From positions 1 through 64,000 of the forward strand of contig NZ_AEDV01000073.1 of NCBI RefSeq assembly GCF_000148545.1: a stretch of DNA of 64,000 bases, in the 5' to 3' direction. The notes beneath the pieces were generated by a model, which was given only the letters and a program-made list of their open reading frames with translations, did not search any database and was not told the DNA's origin. This DNA comes from Streptococcus mitis SK597 (GTDB taxonomy: Bacteria; Bacillota; Bacilli; Lactobacillales; Streptococcaceae). Of the stretch, positions 34,965 through 45,832 are shown piece after piece. The position numbers were made by a program, and so were the translations under genes. Each line of letters starts with the position of its first letter. Position 1 is the stretch's first letter.

Positions 34965-35900
34965 TCATGATCTATGATAACTTTTTTCTTTGACGAGATA
35001 AAGTGGTCTTTTTTTAGTCTCTAGATAGATCTTACTGATGTACTTGCCAAGAATCCCAATGGTCAAGAGTTGGATTCCTCCAAGAAAGAGAATAACAGCC
35101 ATCAGAGAGGTCCAACCTGATGTCGGATTGCCCAAAATGAGAGTCCGAACCACAACAAAAAAGGTCATCAGTAGAGAAATAAAACAAGATAGGAGATCAG
35201 CTACAAAGGCTATAATCAAAGGGAAATCTGAAAAATTAACAATCCCTTCAATGGAGTAGAAAAAAAGTTGCCTAAAACTCCAACTAGTCTTGCCAGCCTG
35301 CCTTTCGACATTTGGATAGTCCAGATAGTGGGTTTTAAAGCCGACCCAAGCAAAAAGCCCCTTAGAAAAACGATTGGACTCGGTCAAGCTTAAAATGGCA
35401 TCAACCACAGACCTTCTCATCATGCGAAAATCACGGACACCTGACGGCAGGGCTACTGGACTGATTTTTTGCATGAGGCGATAAAAGAGATCAGCACAGA
35501 AACTACGAAAGAAGGGTTCTCCCTCCCGACTAGTTCTCCGTGTTCCTACGCAGTCCAAGTCTGCATTTTGGTCTAATAAAGCTTTCATCTCAAGCAGCAT
35601 ACTAGGAGGATCCTGCAGGTCTGCATCCATTACCACCACCAGATCTCCTGTCGCATATTGTAAGCCTGCATAGAGGGCTGCTTCTTTGCCAAAATTTCGC
35701 GAGAAAGAAATATAATGCACTGCCGGATTTTGTTCCCGATAGGCCTTTAAAAGTTCCAAGGTTCCATCACTTGATCCATCATCGACAAAGACATACTCGA
35801 TTTCTGCTTCCAAGTCAGGAATTAAGGCTTCCAGAGCCTGATAAAAAAGAGGAAGTACTTCCTCTTCGTTTAAACAGGGGACAATGATTGACATCACCAT
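34965..35900 (-). CDS. Family 2 glycosyltransferase (DPM1/GtrB-like)
   Basis: 312 aa. Start ATG 35900 one base after the galE stop; a longer frame overlaps galE. GT-A fold: SIIVPCLNEEEVLP, FVDDGSSDGTLEL and DADLQDPPS near residue 100, then two C-terminal TM helices (about 235-305). This is the layout of undecaprenyl-phosphate glycosyltransferases that decorate wall teichoic acid or polysaccharide. The partner galE makes the UDP-sugar. The last 18 codons are duplicated downstream. Confidence 0.88.
   Translation of the reverse strand: MVMSIIVPCLNEEEVLPLFYQALEALIPDLEAEIEYVFVDDGSSDGTLELLKAYREQNPAVHYISFSRNFGKEAALYAGLQYATGDLVVVMDADLQDPPSMLLEMKALLDQNADLDCVGTRRTSREGEPFFRSFCADLFYRLMQKISPVALPSGVRDFRMMRRSVVDAILSLTESNRFSKGLFAWVGFKTHYLDYPNVERQAGKTSWSFRQLFFYSIEGIVNFSDFPLIIAFVADLLSCFISLLMTFFVVVRTLILGNPTSGWTSLMAVILFLGGIQLLTIGILGKYISKIYLETKKRPLYLVKEKSYHRS
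34981..35037. repeat. Native copy of the glycosyltransferase-end repeat
   Basis: 57-bp partner of 34060-34116. It is part of the glycosyltransferase coding region (last 18 codons). Confidence 0.85.
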
Positions 35901-35901
35901 C

Positions 35902-36921
35902 TTAGTCTTCAAATCCATTTGGATGCTTGCTTTGCCAACGCCATGCGTCTTCACACATTTGGGTGATGCCTAATTTTGCTTCCCAGCCTAGTTCTGCTTT
36001 GGCTTTTGCAGGATCTGAATAGCAGGCTGCGATATCCCCTGGGCGACGTTCTACAATGCGGTAAGGAATTGGACGTCCCACTGCTTTTTCCATGTTTTGG
36101 ATAATTTCTAGAACAGAATAGCCTTTACCAGTTCCAAGGTTATAAATGTTTAGACCTGAGCCTTTTTGGATTTTTTTCAGAGCTGCAACGTGACCTTTAG
36201 CCAAATCGACAACGTGGATATAGTCACGAACACCAGTTCCATCTTCCGTATCGTAATCGTCTCCAAACACTTGCACTTGCTCTAATTTTCCAACGGCTAC
36301 TTGAGTCACATATGGCAAGAGGTTGTTTGGAATACCATTTGGATTTTCTCCCAAATCTCCACTCTCATGGGCTCCGATTGGGTTAAAGTAACGAAGCAAG
36401 ACTACATTCCACTCTGAGTCTGCCTTGTAGATATCCGTCAAAATTTCCTCTAGCATAAGCTTAGTACGACCATATGGATTTGTCACTGAAAGTGGGAAAT
36501 CTTCTAGGATTGGAACAGTGTGAGGATCCCCGTAAACAGTCGCAGAAGAACTGAAAATAATGTTTTTACAGTTGGCTTCTTCCATAGCTTTCAAAAGGCT
36601 AACAGTTCCAGCGATATTATTGTCATAGTAGGCAAGAGGGATACGGGTAGATTCTCCAACAGCCTTCAAGCCAGCGAAGTGAATGACCCCTGTTGGTTCT
36701 TCTTGTTTGAAAATATCACGAAGAGTATCTGTATCACGGATATCTGCCTCATAGAAAGGCACTTCAACTCCTGTGATTTTTTCAACAACTTCTAAACTTT
36801 TTCTATTACTATTAACAAGGTTATCCACCACAACAACCTGATGACCTGCTTGGATTAACTCAATAACAGTGTGGGTTCCAATAAAACCTGCACCACCCGT
36901 TACCAAAATCTTTTCTTGCAT
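35902..36921 (-). CDS. galE: UDP-glucose 4-epimerase
   Basis: 339 aa. Rossmann motif GGAGFIGTHT at the start, catalytic YGRTK (in NPYGRTKLM) and SSSATVYG. It interconverts UDP-glucose and UDP-galactose for polysaccharide synthesis. It ends one base before the glycosyltransferase ATG, so they are co-translated. Confidence 0.97.
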   Translation of the reverse strand: MQEKILVTGGAGFIGTHTVIELIQAGHQVVVVDNLVNSNRKSLEVVEKITGVEVPFYEADIRDTDTLRDIFKQEEPTGVIHFAGLKAVGESTRIPLAYYDNNIAGTVSLLKAMEEANCKNIIFSSSATVYGDPHTVPILEDFPLSVTNPYGRTKLMLEEILTDIYKADSEWNVVLLRYFNPIGAHESGDLGENPNGIPNNLLPYVTQVAVGKLEQVQVFGDDYDTEDGTGVRDYIHVVDLAKGHVAALKKIQKGSGLNIYNLGTGKGYSVLEIIQNMEKAVGRPIPYRIVERRPGDIAACYSDPAKAKAELGWEAKLGITQMCEDAWRWQSKHPNGFED

Positions 36922-37023
36922 CTTTTTTCCTCGATTCTCGGATCATTTTTTCTTATTTTACCATTTTTGATAGGGAATGTCATTTACCATCCTAGAGGGG
37001 AGGCTAAAATTTCAGTAAAATAT

Positions 37024-38127
37024 TTATTCGATTTTTAGTCGTTTGACATAGTTCTCAATTGGGTAGTTTGCTGGGTCTAGAGTCATTTCCCTGCTTTGGA
37101 CCAGTTGAGCTAGGTGGTAACCAATGATAGGACCAGTTGTGAGGCCTGATGAACCTAGTCCGCTAGCAGCATAGACACCTGCCAATTCTGGCACTTGTCC
37201 AAAGAAAGGTGAGAAATCACTAGTGTAGGCACGGATTCCCACACGCTCAGCCCTTGAAGTCGCTCTAGCTAAAACTGGATAGTGAGGTAAGGCTGCCTCC
37301 TCCATTTGCTGGAGCAAGGTTTCATCTACCGTCAAATCAAATCCCATGTCATTTTCATGTGTGGCACCTAGGGATAATTTCCCACCTGCAAAAGGAATCA
37401 AATCCCACTCCCCTTCTGGCATAACAACAGGGTAAGCTTCCATGTCTTGGGCAAGCTGATAATCTCGGAGTTGCCCCTTTTGGGGACGAACATCTACTTC
37501 ATAACCTAAAGGCTTTAACAGGTGTCCCAACCAAGCTCCCGTCGCCAAAATAACCTGTTCAAACACCTCTTCACCAATCTGGTAGCATGATGCTAAAGGT
37601 GTCAGGGTCACTTTTTCTTTGACCAGTTTGACTTGACTGGCTTCCAGCAAACGAGTCACTAAAAGTTGGCCATCTACTCTCGCTCCACCAGAAGCGTAGA
37701 GCAGGCGGTCAAATCCCTGCAAGCCAGGGAATAATTCATTAGCTGATGCTGGGTCTAGAATGGCTAATTGCCCTATCAAAGGAGATTCTTCTCTACGCTG
37801 GAGGGCTAGTTGATGGAGTTCTTCCAACTTAGTTTCATCCTTTTTCAGGAGAAAGACTCCCGAACGCTGGTAAAAATCGATTTCTTGCCCTGACTTCTCT
37901 AAATCAGCCAACAAATCCACATAAAAGTCAGCCCCCAAGCGCGCCATTTTGTACCAGGCCTTATTGCGGCGTTTGGAAAACCAAGGACTGATAATTCCTG
38001 CTGCGGCCTTGGTAGCCTGACCTTGTCCATGGTCAAAAACGGTTACTTCTAGGTCACTTTCTTTCGAGAGGTAGTAGGCAGCTGTTGCACCTACAATTCC
38101 TGCTCCGATAATAGCAACTTTTTTCAT
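37024..38127 (-). CDS. FAD-dependent amino acid/glycine oxidase-like oxidoreductase (DadA/ThiO type)
   Basis: 367 aa from ATG 38127 (MKKVAIIGAGIVGATAAYYL); an upstream GTG would add three residues. FAD-binding GAGIVGATAAYYLSKE at the start and a C-terminal GLGSSGLTTGPIIGYHLAQL. Family members oxidise amines or D-amino acids. The precise substrate cannot be told. Downstream of the Nif3-like gene. Confidence 0.85.
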   Translation of the reverse strand: MKKVAIIGAGIVGATAAYYLSKESDLEVTVFDHGQGQATKAAAGIISPWFSKRRNKAWYKMARLGADFYVDLLADLEKSGQEIDFYQRSGVFLLKKDETKLEELHQLALQRREESPLIGQLAILDPASANELFPGLQGFDRLLYASGGARVDGQLLVTRLLEASQVKLVKEKVTLTPLASCYQIGEEVFEQVILATGAWLGHLLKPLGYEVDVRPQKGQLRDYQLAQDMEAYPVVMPEGEWDLIPFAGGKLSLGATHENDMGFDLTVDETLLQQMEEAALPHYPVLARATSRAERVGIRAYTSDFSPFFGQVPELAGVYAASGLGSSGLTTGPIIGYHLAQLVQSREMTLDPANYPIENYVKRLKIE

Positions 38128-38143
38128 TGTTTTCACTTTCTAA

Positions 38144-38941
38144 TTAGATATGGTGGAAAGGATTGGTCGATGCTTGACTAGGTAAAATCTCTAGTTCCCA
38201 GCCTTTTTCCTCTTTCCATTGATTAAGAAGCTCTGCGATTTTTTCCACAAACAGCACTTCGATATAGTGACCTGGGTCCAATGCTAGCAAGCCATCAGAC
38301 AGCATATCCTGCGCAGTGTGGTAGTAAATGTCACCAGTGATATAGACATCAGCTCCCTTAGCTAAAGCATCCTTATAGAAAGACTGCCCGCTACCACCAC
38401 AGATGGCCACTCTTGAAATAGACTTCTGCAAATCACTCTCTTGATAATGCACCAATCGAAGACTATCTAAACCAAAGACTTGCTTGACATGTTGGGCAAA
38501 ATCTCCAAATGTCTGAGACTGAATATTCCCAATACGCCCAATCCCACGTTCAGGACCTGTCTCCTGTAGATAAGTCGTTTCCTTGATACCTAGCATCTGA
38601 CAAAACCAGTCATTGAGACCATTTTCAACAATGTCAATATTGGTATGGCTGACATAAACTGCGATATCATGCTTGATGAGATCGATGTAAATCTGATTTT
38701 GTGGACGGCTAGCTACCAAATCCTTGATGGGACGGAAAATCGGCGCGTGCTTGACAATAATCAAGTCTACACCCTTTTCAATGGCTTCAGCCACCGTTTC
38801 TTCACGAATATCCAGAGCCACCATGACCCTTTGGATATCCTTGTCCAAAGTGCCAATTTGCAGGCCACGACTGTCTCCCTCCATGGAAAATTCCTGGGGG
38901 CAAAAGGCTTCATACGCCTTAATAACTTCACTTGCTAGCAT
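38144..38941 (-). CDS. Nif3-like dinuclear metal centre protein
   Basis: 265 aa. [11 protein letters not shown] and [15 protein letters not shown] are the metal-ligand blocks of the NIF3/GTP cyclohydrolase I type 2 homologue family (DUF34). Role not well established. It overlaps trmK by 14 bases, a conserved Firmicutes pair. Confidence 0.92.
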   Translation of the reverse strand: MLASEVIKAYEAFCPQEFSMEGDSRGLQIGTLDKDIQRVMVALDIREETVAEAIEKGVDLIIVKHAPIFRPIKDLVASRPQNQIYIDLIKHDIAVYVSHTNIDIVENGLNDWFCQMLGIKETTYLQETGPERGIGRIGNIQSQTFGDFAQHVKQVFGLDSLRLVHYQESDLQKSISRVAICGGSGQSFYKDALAKGADVYITGDIYYHTAQDMLSDGLLALDPGHYIEVLFVEKIAELLNQWKEEKGWELEILPSQASTNPFHHI

Positions 38942-39605
38942 GGAGAACCTCCTTGATGGCTTGAATTTTATCTACTAGAACTTGACGTTCCTCCAGATTT
39001 TTTTCTGGGATTTGTCCAAGGGTAAACTCTAGCTTAGCAGCTTCTTTTTGCCATTTTTGGACAAATACTGGACTGACTTCTTTGGACAAAAAAGGACCAA
39101 AGCGGACATCGCTGGCTGATAACTTCATTTGTCCTGCTTCCACCACCAAAATCTCGTAAAACTTACCAGCTTCTTCTAAGATGCTTTCAGCTACAATATG
39201 AAATCCGTTCTCTTGTAACCAGATACGCAAGTCGTCTTCACGATTATTGGGCTGGAGGATCAATCGTTCTACATTAGCTAACTTGTCCAAGCCTTCTTCT
39301 AAAATTCTAGCAATCAAACGACCACCCATACCAGCAATAGTGATGACAGATACCTGATCTGCCTCTTCAAAGGCTGCCAAGCCATTGGCTAAACGAACTT
39401 GGATTTTCTCCTTTAGACCGTGAGCCTCAACATTTTTGACTGCAGACTGGTAGGGACCTTCCACCACCTCACCCGCAATGGCACGCTCAATGTGACCTTT
39501 TTCAACTAGCTCAATCGGTAAATAAGCATGGTCACTCCCCACATCTAGTAAAATGGCACCCTGTGGCACAAAGGAAGCCACTAATTCTAATCTCTTTGAA
39601 ATCAT
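38928..39605 (-). CDS. trmK: tRNA (adenine(22)-N1)-methyltransferase TrmK
   Basis: 225 aa. SAM-binding [14 protein letters not shown] at the start, [14 protein letters not shown] in the catalytic part and LILQPNNRE for tRNA recognition. It methylates A22 of tRNAs. It starts the operon with the Nif3-like gene. RBS-type AGAGAAG upstream. Confidence 0.94.
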   Translation of the reverse strand: MISKRLELVASFVPQGAILLDVGSDHAYLPIELVEKGHIERAIAGEVVEGPYQSAVKNVEAHGLKEKIQVRLANGLAAFEEADQVSVITIAGMGGRLIARILEEGLDKLANVERLILQPNNREDDLRIWLQENGFHIVAESILEEAGKFYEILVVEAGQMKLSASDVRFGPFLSKEVSPVFVQKWQKEAAKLEFTLGQIPEKNLEERQVLVDKIQAIKEVLHASK

Positions 39606-39866
39606 CTTCTCTCACTTTCCAAACTCTATTACCTCTTATTATACCACATTTCAATCCTCAACTTTCCAGTAATATAAGTAGCTCCAGCGAAAGAAATTTC
39701 AATGGCCTAACGCAATAGATGGATTCACTTGAGAGATTTACACTCAAGAGAAACTCTTTACTTTTCCCATCCCCATCAAGATGCAATTTATGTAAGATAA
39801 ATCTATTCTTTTCCTATAAAATCTGATAATATAGAGAAAAGAATGATTAGAACAGAGGTTACTTCA

Positions 39867-42800
39867 ATGACGGTTCCCGATAGACTACCTGCTCGTATGA
39901 GAATGGATGGACGAACTATTTTCCAACAGATAAAAAACTATCTTGATACTGAAAACAAGGAATATTTTAAGCACCCAAATACCTATAATGGTATTGCCAT
40001 GCATCTGGAGCCCAACATCCTGACCAGTATGGAGCACTTCGATTTGACTGGCTTTCATTGCGAATGTGAGGATTTCCAAAATCAGGAAGTCTGTAAACAC
40101 TGGGTTGCCATGGATCTCTACTTTCGTAGCCTCCCCCAAGCTATTCAAGAACGCATTCGTAAATCTAGTCATAAACCAAGTTTTGCCAGCCAACTGATCC
40201 CTACCTTGCCATCTGAAGAACTCCATGACGAACTGGTAGAAGAAAAAGCTACGGCGCCTTCACTTTCCCTTCATGGACAAGTCGAAATCCGAAATCATAG
40301 CCTAGCCTGGACCTTAAAACTACAGGTAGAACAGGCTTCTCGTGCCTATGTTATCAAGGATATAGCTCACTTCATTTTTCTCATTTTCCAACAGGAAGAT
40401 TACTTTGTTTCACAGAAAATCGGGACAATCAGATTATCCTTGGATCAGTTTAATCAAGCATCCCAAAACCTACTCCTCTATATCAAAAAATATTTCATCG
40501 ATAGAAATGAATATTCTCATCTCAGCTTTAGTTATGGCATTAGCCCTAGAGATTGTGGACGCTATTTAGAGACTCCTGTTAGCTATTTAAACGACCTCGT
40601 GCCACTTTTTCAAGCTTTGGATGTCTTCCAATATGTAACCTCAAAAGCCGAATACCCTCTTATATTCTTAGATGATAGTCCCTTTATCCCAGAAGAAGAA
40701 ATTTTTAAAGTTGTCAAATCTGATAACTATTATGAAATCATCAATACAGCTTATTTTGGTTTCATTATTCAAGAAAAACTTTGGATTCGACACAATCACT
40801 TCCACATCATTAAAAAAGAGCACCGTTACTTTTTAGATAAATTAGCTACTTGGATCTATCATTATCAAGAAAGTTCTCCTCTTATCTTTTCACAGGAAAA
40901 TAAGGCTGAACTCATGCAAATCTGTACTATCATCTCAAACTATGTTCCTATCAGTATTCCAGATGAATTACAAATCCATGACTTTATCCCCACCTTTGCC
41001 TTCTCCAAGACTAGAAATGAAATTGCCCTCAACATGATGTGGTCCTTTGGAGAAAAACAAGTCCATTCTAAACAAGATCTCCTAACCCTCCCCTATACTT
41101 ACCAAGCTAGCAAAGCTAGAAAAATCTATCATCAACTGCTTTCTGCTGGTTTCAAAGAGGAATTTCATAGTCTTTCCAAAATCAAAATTGTTGATTTCTT
41201 CCTAAAAGAACTACCCCGTTTTCGTACTCTGGGTCAAGTTCAACTAGATGAATCGCTTGAAAAACTCTTAGTAGAAGATCCTGCTGTTATTGACATTTTT
41301 GACGACGAAGGCTTCCTTTCAGTTCAGTTTGATTTTTCTATGATTTCAGAAGATGAGGTTAAAAAGGCTATCCAAGCTTTATGGAATCAAGAAAGCCACT
41401 ACCAAACCAAGCAAGGAAAGGTTCTAGTCTTTGACGATGAAAGTCTCAAGGTTGCCCAAAGTCTCCAAGATCTTCGAGCTAAATTTTCAGACGGAAAAAT
41501 CAAGATGCACAAATCTCGTGCCTTTAGCCTTTCTGAAACCTTCAAAGACAATGAACATGTCAATTTTTCTCGTGATTTCAAAAAGATGGCTTATGACCTG
41601 ACCCACCCTGAAGAATTTGATATCAAGCCTTATGAAGTCAAGGCCAAACTTCGCTCCTATCAAAAGGAAGGAGTCAAGTGGCTGAGTATGCTAGATCATT
41701 ATCATTTTGGGGGAATCCTGGCGGACGACATGGGGCTAGGGAAAACCTTGCAAACCATCACTCTTCTGGAAGCCAACCTTAAACCAGACCAGAAAGCTCT
41801 TATCCTAGCTCCAGCCAGCCTTCTTTATAATTGGAAGGAAGAATTCCGAAAATTTGTACCTCACAAACAGGTTGAAGTAGCCTACGGCACAAAAACTGAG
41901 CGTATCAAACAAATTGAAAAATCTGCCACTATCACTATTACAAGCTACCCATCTTTTCGATCTGACCTTGAACACTATCAAAAGCAGTCTTACGACTACC
42001 TCATCTTAGATGAAGCACAGATGATAAAAAATAGTCAGACCAAAACAGCACAAGCTTTAAGAGAATTTGATGTCAAAACCTGCTATGCCCTATCTGGAAC
42101 TCCTATTGAAAACCGTCTCGAAGAGATTTGGTCTATTTTCCAGATAGTATTACCAGGACTCCTACCAAGTAAAAAGGAATTTTCAAAATTATCACCTCAA
42201 CTCGTTGCTAAACTGATTCAACCTTTTGTCTTGCGTAGGAAAAAAGACGAAGTTCTGACAGAATTGCCTGAACTGAGCGAGCACCTCTACAGTAATGAAC
42301 TCAGCAGTTCACAAAAAACGCTCTATCTAGCTCAACTTCGACGCATGCAAGAAATGGTTGCAGGAGCCAGCGCTGATGAGATTAAACGTCATAAAATTGA
42401 AATCTTAGCAGGACTGACACGACTTAGACAAATCTGTAATACCCCAGCTCTCTTTTTAGAAGACTACAAAGGAGATAGTGGAAAAATGGACAGCTTATTC
42501 GAGCTCCTGGACACTATTCGTGAAAAAGGATCACGACCACTTATCTTTTCACAATTCACCTCTATGCTTGATCTCATTGAGCAAGAATTAGAGAAAAAAG
42601 AAATGTCTCACTTTAAAATAACAGGACAAACACCGTCAGATAAACGTCAAGAGATGGTCAATCTCTTCAATCAGGGAGAAAAAGACTGCTTCCTCATTTC
42701 CCTAAAAGCAGGTGGAACAGGACTTAATCTAACAGGAGCTGATACCGTCATCCTCTGTGACCTCTGGTGGAATCCAGCAGTCGAGATGCAAGCTATCAGT

Positions 42801-42989
42801 CGAAGTCACCGCCTTGGCCAGACCAAACAAGTAGATGTCTATCGCCTCATCACCCTTGGTACCATAGAGGAAAAAATCCAAGAACTCCAAGAAAGTAAAA
42901 AAGAACTCTTCAACACCGTCCTTGAAGGACAAGAAAGCAGAAGCAATCTGAGCGTTGATGATATTAAAGAAATCTTAGGTGTTGAATAA
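39867..42989 (+). CDS. SNF2-family DEAD/DEAH helicase with SWIM zinc finger
   Basis: 1040 aa. SWIM-type zinc finger CECEDFQNQEVCKHW (about 66-80), then a divergent middle, and a SNF2/HepA helicase: DDMGLGKTLQT (about 620), LILDEAQ (about 713), LSGTPIENR, and the C-terminal half with FSQFTSMLDLI and RSHRLGQT. ATG 39867 has AGAGG 8 bp upstream; an ATG 24 bp earlier lies nearly at the transcription start. Role in DNA or RNA repair or remodelling is uncertain. A terminator follows immediately. Confidence 0.92.
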   Translation: MTVPDRLPARMRMDGRTIFQQIKNYLDTENKEYFKHPNTYNGIAMHLEPNILTSMEHFDLTGFHCECEDFQNQEVCKHWVAMDLYFRSLPQAIQERIRKSSHKPSFASQLIPTLPSEELHDELVEEKATAPSLSLHGQVEIRNHSLAWTLKLQVEQASRAYVIKDIAHFIFLIFQQEDYFVSQKIGTIRLSLDQFNQASQNLLLYIKKYFIDRNEYSHLSFSYGISPRDCGRYLETPVSYLNDLVPLFQALDVFQYVTSKAEYPLIFLDDSPFIPEEEIFKVVKSDNYYEIINTAYFGFIIQEKLWIRHNHFHIIKKEHRYFLDKLATWIYHYQESSPLIFSQENKAELMQICTIISNYVPISIPDELQIHDFIPTFAFSKTRNEIALNMMWSFGEKQVHSKQDLLTLPYTYQASKARKIYHQLLSAGFKEEFHSLSKIKIVDFFLKELPRFRTLGQVQLDESLEKLLVEDPAVIDIFDDEGFLSVQFDFSMISEDEVKKAIQALWNQESHYQTKQGKVLVFDDESLKVAQSLQDLRAKFSDGKIKMHKSRAFSLSETFKDNEHVNFSRDFKKMAYDLTHPEEFDIKPYEVKAKLRSYQKEGVKWLSMLDHYHFGGILADDMGLGKTLQTITLLEANLKPDQKALILAPASLLYNWKEEFRKFVPHKQVEVAYGTKTERIKQIEKSATITITSYPSFRSDLEHYQKQSYDYLILDEAQMIKNSQTKTAQALREFDVKTCYALSGTPIENRLEEIWSIFQIVLPGLLPSKKEFSKLSPQLVAKLIQPFVLRRKKDEVLTELPELSEHLYSNELSSSQKTLYLAQLRRMQEMVAGASADEIKRHKIEILAGLTRLRQICNTPALFLEDYKGDSGKMDSLFELLDTIREKGSRPLIFSQFTSMLDLIEQELEKKEMSHFKITGQTPSDKRQEMVNLFNQGEKDCFLISLKAGGTGLNLTGADTVILCDLWWNPAVEMQAISRSHRLGQTKQVDVYRLITLGTIEEKIQELQESKKELFNTVLEGQESRSNLSVDDIKEILGVE

Positions 42990-42992
42990 GCG

Positions 42993-43040
42993 AAAAAGAA
43001 CTAGAGTAACCACAATTAGCGGATCTATCTAGTTCTTTTT
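42993..43040 (+). terminator. Terminator of the SNF2 helicase gene
   Basis: Long stem AAAAAGAACTAGA / TCTAGTTCTTTTT followed by T-rich DNA. Confidence 0.85.
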
Positions 43041-43132
43041 TATGTTCTAGACTTTCCTCGTCCTACTATGAGCTCTATACGACTTACCATCACGTTTCTG
43101 TTCGTATAGATACGATTTGATCTGACAGTTTT

Positions 43133-43240
43133 TATACTCAAGGAAAATCAAACCAGGGAGTCAACCACAAGTTTCTCACAGTACAGCTTTGAGATTACAG
43201 ATAGAACTGACCTGATTTGAAGAGATTTTCGAAGAGTATT
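43133..43240 (+). repeat. BOX-like element (A and C parts)
   Basis: About 108 bp, opening TATACTCA-GGAAAATC and closing GATTTTCGAAGAGTATT, shorter than the copy at 27895. It lies in the 43041-43398 gene-free region, of which the rest shows only weak palindromes. Confidence 0.8.
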
Positions 43241-43398
43241 ATTTCTTGCGTCAGACTTCAAATAGTCTAGCTACAGTCATTTGAATCTGCTATCCCAATA
43301 CAAACAGGCTTGAGAGTCGCTCTTGGGTTCACCGATAGATGATCTCCACGTAGGCCTTGCACATCCGATCTACGATAGACTCGTCGTATAAGAAAACC

Positions 43399-43414
43399 GC
43401 AATCCACAGATTGC
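43399..43414 (-). terminator. Terminator of the P-type ATPase gene
   Basis: Stem GCAATC / GATTGC with TTTTC on the minus strand. Confidence 0.7.
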
Positions 43415-43423
43415 AGCCTTTCT

Positions 43424-45760
43424 TTATTTTCTGGCTTGATAGCGACTAGTCAGGATGAAAATCACGGTAAAGACCAACATCATGACACCATAAACAGGTA
43501 ATGTTTGTCCTGTTAAGGTTGAAATTTCAAGCAGTTTTTGAATTCTCGGGAAAAGAGCCGTAGCCAGGAAACCACCTACTGACCAGATAATCAAGAGGAC
43601 ACGCCATAGGGTAAATGGCATGCAGGCTCTAAATACAGATAAGAAACCAATTGACCCCAAGAGATAATAGAGTAGGGTTGAGATTTCTATCTCAGACCAA
43701 CCTTGACTACTTCCAAATATTTTCACAAACAGGACGCTGAAGACGACCATGAGAGCGCTTGGTAGGGCACGAAGCATGGATCTTCTGAGGAAGTTTGGCT
43801 CGACAGGTTTGATATTTCGCTCAAAAGTCAGAACGAATGGTGGGAAACCTTCCACAAACTGGTCAATCATGGTAATTTGAATAGGAATGAAGGGGAAAAT
43901 CAAGATCCATTCAGACCGTCCCAGAAGAGCACTGGCAATACAGATGACTGTGAGCAAGAATGAGTAGATGGTCTTAATCAAGAAAATCGGTGCGATATGG
44001 GCAATATTATTGACCACACGACGACCTTCAAAGAGAATCTCAGGAACATCATTAAAGTCTGAGTTCAAGAGAACCAAATTGGCAATCTGACGAGTCGCTG
44101 GGTCTCCTTCCGCCATTACGATAGAACAATCCGCCTCACGAAGAGCCAGGATATCATTAACTCCATCCCCTGTCATAGCCGTTGTATGCCCCGCTTTTTT
44201 CAGTGTTTGGATGATGAGTTTCTTTTGATGAGGGGAAACACGTCCGAAAATGGCAGTCTCCTCAGCCATAGCAATCAATTCCTCATCCGTAATTTTCGAG
44301 CAATCTACATAACTGTCATAGTCTGCAAAACCAGCCTTCTGGGCAATGCTGGATACCGTAACTGGATTGTCACCAGAGATAATCTTGAGGCCCACTTCCT
44401 GAGAACGGAGATAGTCCAGCGTCTCTGCTGCTCCCTCTCGAATAGGGTCCAAGATTTCCAGCAAGGCCAGAGCCTGAATATCAGATGGTTTTTGTGGTTT
44501 GTGATGGTCTAATTTCTCCTGACTGAGAGCTAAGACCAAGACACGTGACCCTCTCTCCAAGGCCTCTCTGGCTTCAGGGACTTCATTTTCTAGCAACATC
44601 TCAGGTGCCCCTAAGAAAACTGTCCCCAAGCCTTCCAATTCCATGGCTCCCCACTTGCGGTCGCTTGAGAAAGGCAGATTGGAAAGCATAGGGTAGGCTA
44701 CTTCTCCCACAAAACGCTGGCGAATGGCTTGAGCTGTTGGATTTTTATCCTCACTATGGGCCATATAGCTGGCCAAGATGCTAGCAAGCGCTGACTCTCC
44801 ATACTCTTCGGTCAAAGGAAGTACGGCCTCCACCTGCATCTTTCCTTGGGTGATGGTGCCCGTCTTGTCTAAACAGAGCATATCCACGCGTGCCAAGGTC
44901 TCAACAGAATACATCTCCTGCACCAAGACCTTTTTCAAGCCCAGCTTGATCACTGCAGTCAAGAGCGAAGTAATGGTCAAAAGGGCGATTCCCTTAGGCA
45001 ACATTCCCAGAAGGGCTGTCGACGAATTTACAACGGATGACTTAAGAGGCAAGCCTTTTAAAAGCAAGGCTTCCAGCAAGAGAGCCAGACCAAAAGGAAT
45101 GATAATCTTCCCAGTAAAACCTGCTAACCTGTCCAGCGATTTCATGATACGGGAGTTAATAGGTTTAACGGTCTTGGCTTCCAGCATGAGTTTGGCAGCA
45201 TAGTTATCAGATCCAACATGGTGAACTTGAGCCAAAACTGCCCCACTAGCCAAGAAACTTCCTGACAAAAGCAAGGCAGCCACTTCCTTTTGCACCAAAT
45301 CACTTTCCCCCGTCAACATGGCTTCATTGACTTCCGCAAAACCTTCCAAAACCAAGGCATCACTAGGAATCTGCTCTCCTGCAGACAAACGAATGACATC
45401 TCCTAGCACCAATTCTTCAGGATTCAGAGCCACTTCTTGGCCATCACGAATAGTCTTGACCTTTTCCTTGGTCATAAGATTGAGCTTGTCCACCATGTGT
45501 TTGGCGCGTAGCTCGGTCACAATTCCAGAAAAAGCGTTAAAGCAGATAACGACAAAGAAGACCAGATTGCTCCAAGCCTGCACAAAGGCAAGGGCCAAAG
45601 CAATGGCAAAGTTCAAAGCGTTAAAAAGGGTAAAGACATTTCGTTTAACGATTTGCCAAGTGCTGGTGCTGGCCGAAGCGGTAAAATCATTGACCAAGCC
45701 CTTAGCCTGTCTTTCCTTGACTTCTCTTTGGGTTAATCCCATAATCTTATTTTTATCCAT
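43424..45760 (-). CDS. P-type cation-transporting ATPase (E1-E2)
   Basis: 778 aa from ATG 45760 (MDKNKIMGLTQREV); the open frame continues 4 codons further. Actuator TGES, phosphorylation LCLDKTGTITQG (about 298) and hinge MTGDGVNDILALREAD. TM helices flank these. P2/P-type ATPases of this kind export Ca or other cations in streptococci. A TGATATGAT extended -10 sits 7 bp upstream of the ATG, so the message may be leaderless. The ion is not certain. Confidence 0.9.
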   Translation of the reverse strand: MDKNKIMGLTQREVKERQAKGLVNDFTASASTSTWQIVKRNVFTLFNALNFAIALALAFVQAWSNLVFFVVICFNAFSGIVTELRAKHMVDKLNLMTKEKVKTIRDGQEVALNPEELVLGDVIRLSAGEQIPSDALVLEGFAEVNEAMLTGESDLVQKEVAALLLSGSFLASGAVLAQVHHVGSDNYAAKLMLEAKTVKPINSRIMKSLDRLAGFTGKIIIPFGLALLLEALLLKGLPLKSSVVNSSTALLGMLPKGIALLTITSLLTAVIKLGLKKVLVQEMYSVETLARVDMLCLDKTGTITQGKMQVEAVLPLTEEYGESALASILASYMAHSEDKNPTAQAIRQRFVGEVAYPMLSNLPFSSDRKWGAMELEGLGTVFLGAPEMLLENEVPEAREALERGSRVLVLALSQEKLDHHKPQKPSDIQALALLEILDPIREGAAETLDYLRSQEVGLKIISGDNPVTVSSIAQKAGFADYDSYVDCSKITDEELIAMAEETAIFGRVSPHQKKLIIQTLKKAGHTTAMTGDGVNDILALREADCSIVMAEGDPATRQIANLVLLNSDFNDVPEILFEGRRVVNNIAHIAPIFLIKTIYSFLLTVICIASALLGRSEWILIFPFIPIQITMIDQFVEGFPPFVLTFERNIKPVEPNFLRRSMLRALPSALMVVFSVLFVKIFGSSQGWSEIEISTLLYYLLGSIGFLSVFRACMPFTLWRVLLIIWSVGGFLATALFPRIQKLLEISTLTGQTLPVYGVMMLVFTVIFILTSRYQARK

Positions 45761-45832
45761 GAATTCTATCATATCATTTTTTCTAAAAGAATTCTAATCT
45801 CATCCCAAATATACACCTAGTCAAGGGAAAAG

